The notes beneath the pieces were generated by a model. That model saw nothing but the letters and a program-made list of their open reading frames with translations, searched no databases and had not been told where the DNA came from. A stretch of DNA of 64,000 bases from NCBI RefSeq assembly GCF_022397955.1, contig NZ_JAKEUQ010000008.1, forward strand, positions 94,994 to 158,993, read 5' to 3'. The position numbers and the translations under genes were made by a program. This stretch comes from Vibrio sp. Isolate32. Lineage in GTDB: Bacteria > Pseudomonadota > Gammaproteobacteria > Enterobacterales > Vibrionaceae. Below, in pieces: positions 61,725 through 64,000 of the stretch; the stretch's first letter is position 1, and each line of letters opens with the position of its first letter.

Positions 61725-62407
61725 ACCCGTCAAGTAACCCACTCATCATGCTGTTGGATATATTCCGTTCACCAACAGCTTGTTTCCTAGCGCTTTATCA
61801 ACGAAGTGCTTGGGGATGGCAACCCTACGTCGTATTAATGCTTAGCCCATTTTTATTTTGGGGTGCTTATTTTTCGAATGTCGATTTTGCTTGGTTAAGT
61901 GCAGAGCTATCTAAGCAATTAGCTCAAACAAACCCAGACCAGTTGGCGTTACTTGATAGTAATACACTACTTGCTAGTGAAATTATCAGCGATGTGTTTA
62001 GCCGCACGCTCACTATCGTTCTTTTGGCATTTTGGTTCAACCTTGCAACCAAACCAAGCCAACATCAGCATAGCTTCTGGCGATGGTTTGCAGCAGCATC
62101 AGTTATCATCTTCCCAGCAGTTTTAGGTGATATTGCGAGCTACGCATGTCTAATCCTAAAGCACGGTCATGTGATGAACTACGCCGCTGACTTGAACAGC
62201 TTAAACGGCTTAATCAAGTTACCGCTTACAAGTGATTGGTCACAATTTGCTAGCTCTTTACCACTGCTACTGCCTTGGTACATCGTACTTGGTTACGCGG
62301 CGGTATTAACGTGGACAGAGTTTGAGCGTGGGCAAGCACTGGTGATTTCAGGCTTGCCGTGGATTGGCTATTACCTAATCTGGGCTATCTACATTTTAGT
62401 TTCGTAG
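61721..62407 (+). CDS. Yip1-domain membrane protein
   Basis: A 228-residue inner-membrane protein with five or six hydrophobic segments, of the bacterial Yip1/YIPF-like family (MLLDIFRSPTACFLALYQRS as the entry, then several helices to the C-terminus). I start at the ATG at 61,721, which overlaps the mltD stop as ATGA; the frame extends further upstream inside mltD, but that part is a shadow. Coupling to mltD suggests an envelope role. Function unknown. Confidence 0.82.
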   Translation: MNPSSNPLIMLLDIFRSPTACFLALYQRSAWGWQPYVVLMLSPFLFWGAYFSNVDFAWLSAELSKQLAQTNPDQLALLDSNTLLASEIISDVFSRTLTIVLLAFWFNLATKPSQHQHSFWRWFAAASVIIFPAVLGDIASYACLILKHGHVMNYAADLNSLNGLIKLPLTSDWSQFASSLPLLLPWYIVLGYAAVLTWTEFERGQALVISGLPWIGYYLIWAIYILVS

Positions 62408-62435
62408 ATAACCGTTACTGAATCTTAGCTTTACG

Positions 62436-63278
62436 CTATTTAGCCTTAAAAGTGACTAACATTGGATTATGATCAGAAGCGTCCGTCATGGGCGCTTTTG
62501 CTTTTTCTACCTCGAGCCCTCGATAGAACACATGGTCTAGCACTAAACCCGTAATAAATTGGGTTCGGTTATCTGGTTCAAAAGTAACTTCTGTCAAACC
62601 AACCTTTTCCAACGAATCTTTCAATACAATAAAGCGAGCCTCACTCCAACTATTAAAATCCCCAGCAAAAATAACAGGCCCACGATACGTTTGTAGATTG
62701 TCAGTTAAGCTCTTGAGTTGAGCTTCATAATCTTCGGTACCAAAGGTAAAGTTCACGGCGTGAATGTTGATCACCGCCAGCTCTTCACCATTACTCAACT
62801 TGTAACGGGACCATAGGGCAGACTTAGGTAACTGCAACCAAGGCTCTTCATGAGTATAAGCACAAGCCTCGATAGGCAAATGAGTCGCGAGGTTGAGTAC
62901 TCCAGCACTTTTTTCAAATGCCTCAAACGCATTCACACGAATACTTCCCCATTGACCACTCGTTACCCACTGACGAAGTCCATCCGTCATGCTCGCCTCT
63001 TGCAGCAGTACTAAGTCGCTTCCCGCTATCAGCTTATTGAGTTCAATCTGCCAATGACTATGGTTTTGCTTATAAATATTCCACACTGTGAGACTTAAGC
63101 CGTCAGACACATCCAGCGCTTTAGGTTCAGAGTTTTGGTAGCAGCTGTAGATGTCATTGCTGGTATTTGGAGAAGACGTAATAAGATTAGGCTTATTTGG
63201 GATCACGAAAATAAAGTGAAAACTAACAACAGCCAGTGTTATCAGTAATGTGATAACTATGATGGTTTTCTTGAACAT
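62436..63278 (-). CDS. yafD: Endonuclease/exonuclease/phosphatase-fold protein (YafD-like)
   Basis: A 280-residue EEP-superfamily protein with an N-terminal membrane helix or uncleaved signal (IIVITLLITLAVVSFHFIF). Active-site segments are TVWNIYKQN, LVLLQEASM, NIHAVNF, FAGDFNSWSEAR and DASDHNPML. The ATG at 63,278 has AGGG before it; the frame upstream of that overlaps glnB and is a shadow. E. coli yafD is near mltD and gloB, so orthology is likely. Natural substrate unknown. Confidence 0.87.
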   Translation of the reverse strand: MFKKTIIVITLLITLAVVSFHFIFVIPNKPNLITSSPNTSNDIYSCYQNSEPKALDVSDGLSLTVWNIYKQNHSHWQIELNKLIAGSDLVLLQEASMTDGLRQWVTSGQWGSIRVNAFEAFEKSAGVLNLATHLPIEACAYTHEEPWLQLPKSALWSRYKLSNGEELAVINIHAVNFTFGTEDYEAQLKSLTDNLQTYRGPVIFAGDFNSWSEARFIVLKDSLEKVGLTEVTFEPDNRTQFITGLVLDHVFYRGLEVEKAKAPMTDASDHNPMLVTFKAK

Positions 63279-63299
63279 AAAGCACCCTACCAGAAATGA

Positions 63300-63324
63300 A
63301 AAAGGAGCGATAAACGCTCCTTTT
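63300..63324 (-). terminator. Terminator of glnB
   Basis: AAAAGGAGCG pairs with CGCTCCTTTT around ATAAA, with T-run on the minus strand, 15 bases after glnB and overlapping the leader of yafD. Confidence 0.85.
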
Positions 63325-63339
63325 AGGGTAATAGTTTTT

Positions 63340-63888
<549 letters not shown>

Positions 63889-64000
63889 ATGTCTACTGCT
63901 CAACCTGTCATTAAACGCTTGGACCACTTAGGGCTAATCGCTGCTTTCTGTCATGAAGTCGGTTTACCAGGCATTATTGATCGCTTATTCCCAAATACTC
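63889..64000 (+). mobile_element. Start of an IS1634-type transposase gene (cut by window edge)
   Basis: ATG at 63,889 opens a frame that continues to the end of the window. The 37 residues seen (IKRLDHLGLIAAFCHEVG, then LPGIIDRLFPNT) look like the DUF4277 N-terminal domain of IS1634-family DDE transposases. The element lies downstream of nothing on its strand and faces away from glnB. Whether it is intact cannot be seen. Confidence 0.75.

Overview
This is a stretch of the main chromosome of a Vibrio, most probably from the splendidus group or a near relative. The signs are the divergent htpG / toxRS locus, polar flagellin paralogues beside a DyP peroxidase gene, an OmpU/OmpC-like porin, moderate G+C with AT-rich spacers, and many gene neighbourhoods shared with other gammaproteobacteria. 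The species call is inference. I see no rRNA, tRNA, CRISPR array, prophage or integron. The only mobile DNA is the start of a transposase gene at the right edge.

Layout. 1-12,700: the tail of an unknown Cys-containing protein, rfaH, a peptide transporter, hemH, adk, htpG, toxRS, a TauE-type exporter with a SelW-like protein, yfcE, and a compact four-gene operon (two DUF1538 membrane proteins, a PII-like protein and a CBS protein). 12,700-18,100: a YfcH-type epimerase, then ybbO-like SDR, cnoX, qmcA, an NfeD partner and cueR. 18,100-29,000: a lipoprotein with a duplicated C-terminal motif, a porin, ligA, zipA, cysZ, cysK and ptsH-ptsI-crr. 29,000-34,800: two flagellin genes, each with a good sigma-28 promoter, a DyP peroxidase, a DUF2919 protein and small envelope genes. 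34,900-46,950: yffB, dapE, an M15 peptidase, bamC, dapA, gcvR, bcp, perM with a TusA-like gene, bepA, arsC, wrbA and DUF2066/DUF2069 genes. 46,950-64,000: uraA, upp, purM, purN, yafJ-like amidotransferase, gmhA, fadE, a TIGR03503 protein, dnaQ, rnhA, a methyltransferase, gloB, mltD, a Yip1 protein, yafD, glnB and a truncated IS1634-type transposase.

Most of the window is housekeeping: sugar phosphotransfer, lysine/diaminopimelate synthesis, nucleotide salvage and synthesis, envelope assembly and replication. Regulatory sites that can be read directly include a sigma-32 promoter for htpG, sigma-28 promoters for the flagellins, PurR-like palindromes before uraA and between upp and purM, and a FadR-like operator before fadE. 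Nearly every transcription unit ends in a clear intrinsic terminator, many of them shared by convergent genes.

The best candidate for a poorly described system is the four-gene overlapping operon at 10,422-12,691: paired DUF1538 membrane proteins with a PII-like and a CBS protein, which looks like a cation or solute transporter with its own cytoplasmic sensors. Smaller points of interest are a CnoX with no active-site cysteine but with Cys63 kept, a one-cysteine Bcp, a five-copy heptanucleotide repeat before dapE, a possible 21-residue membrane microprotein at 14,912, and the lipoprotein with a repeated C-terminal motif.
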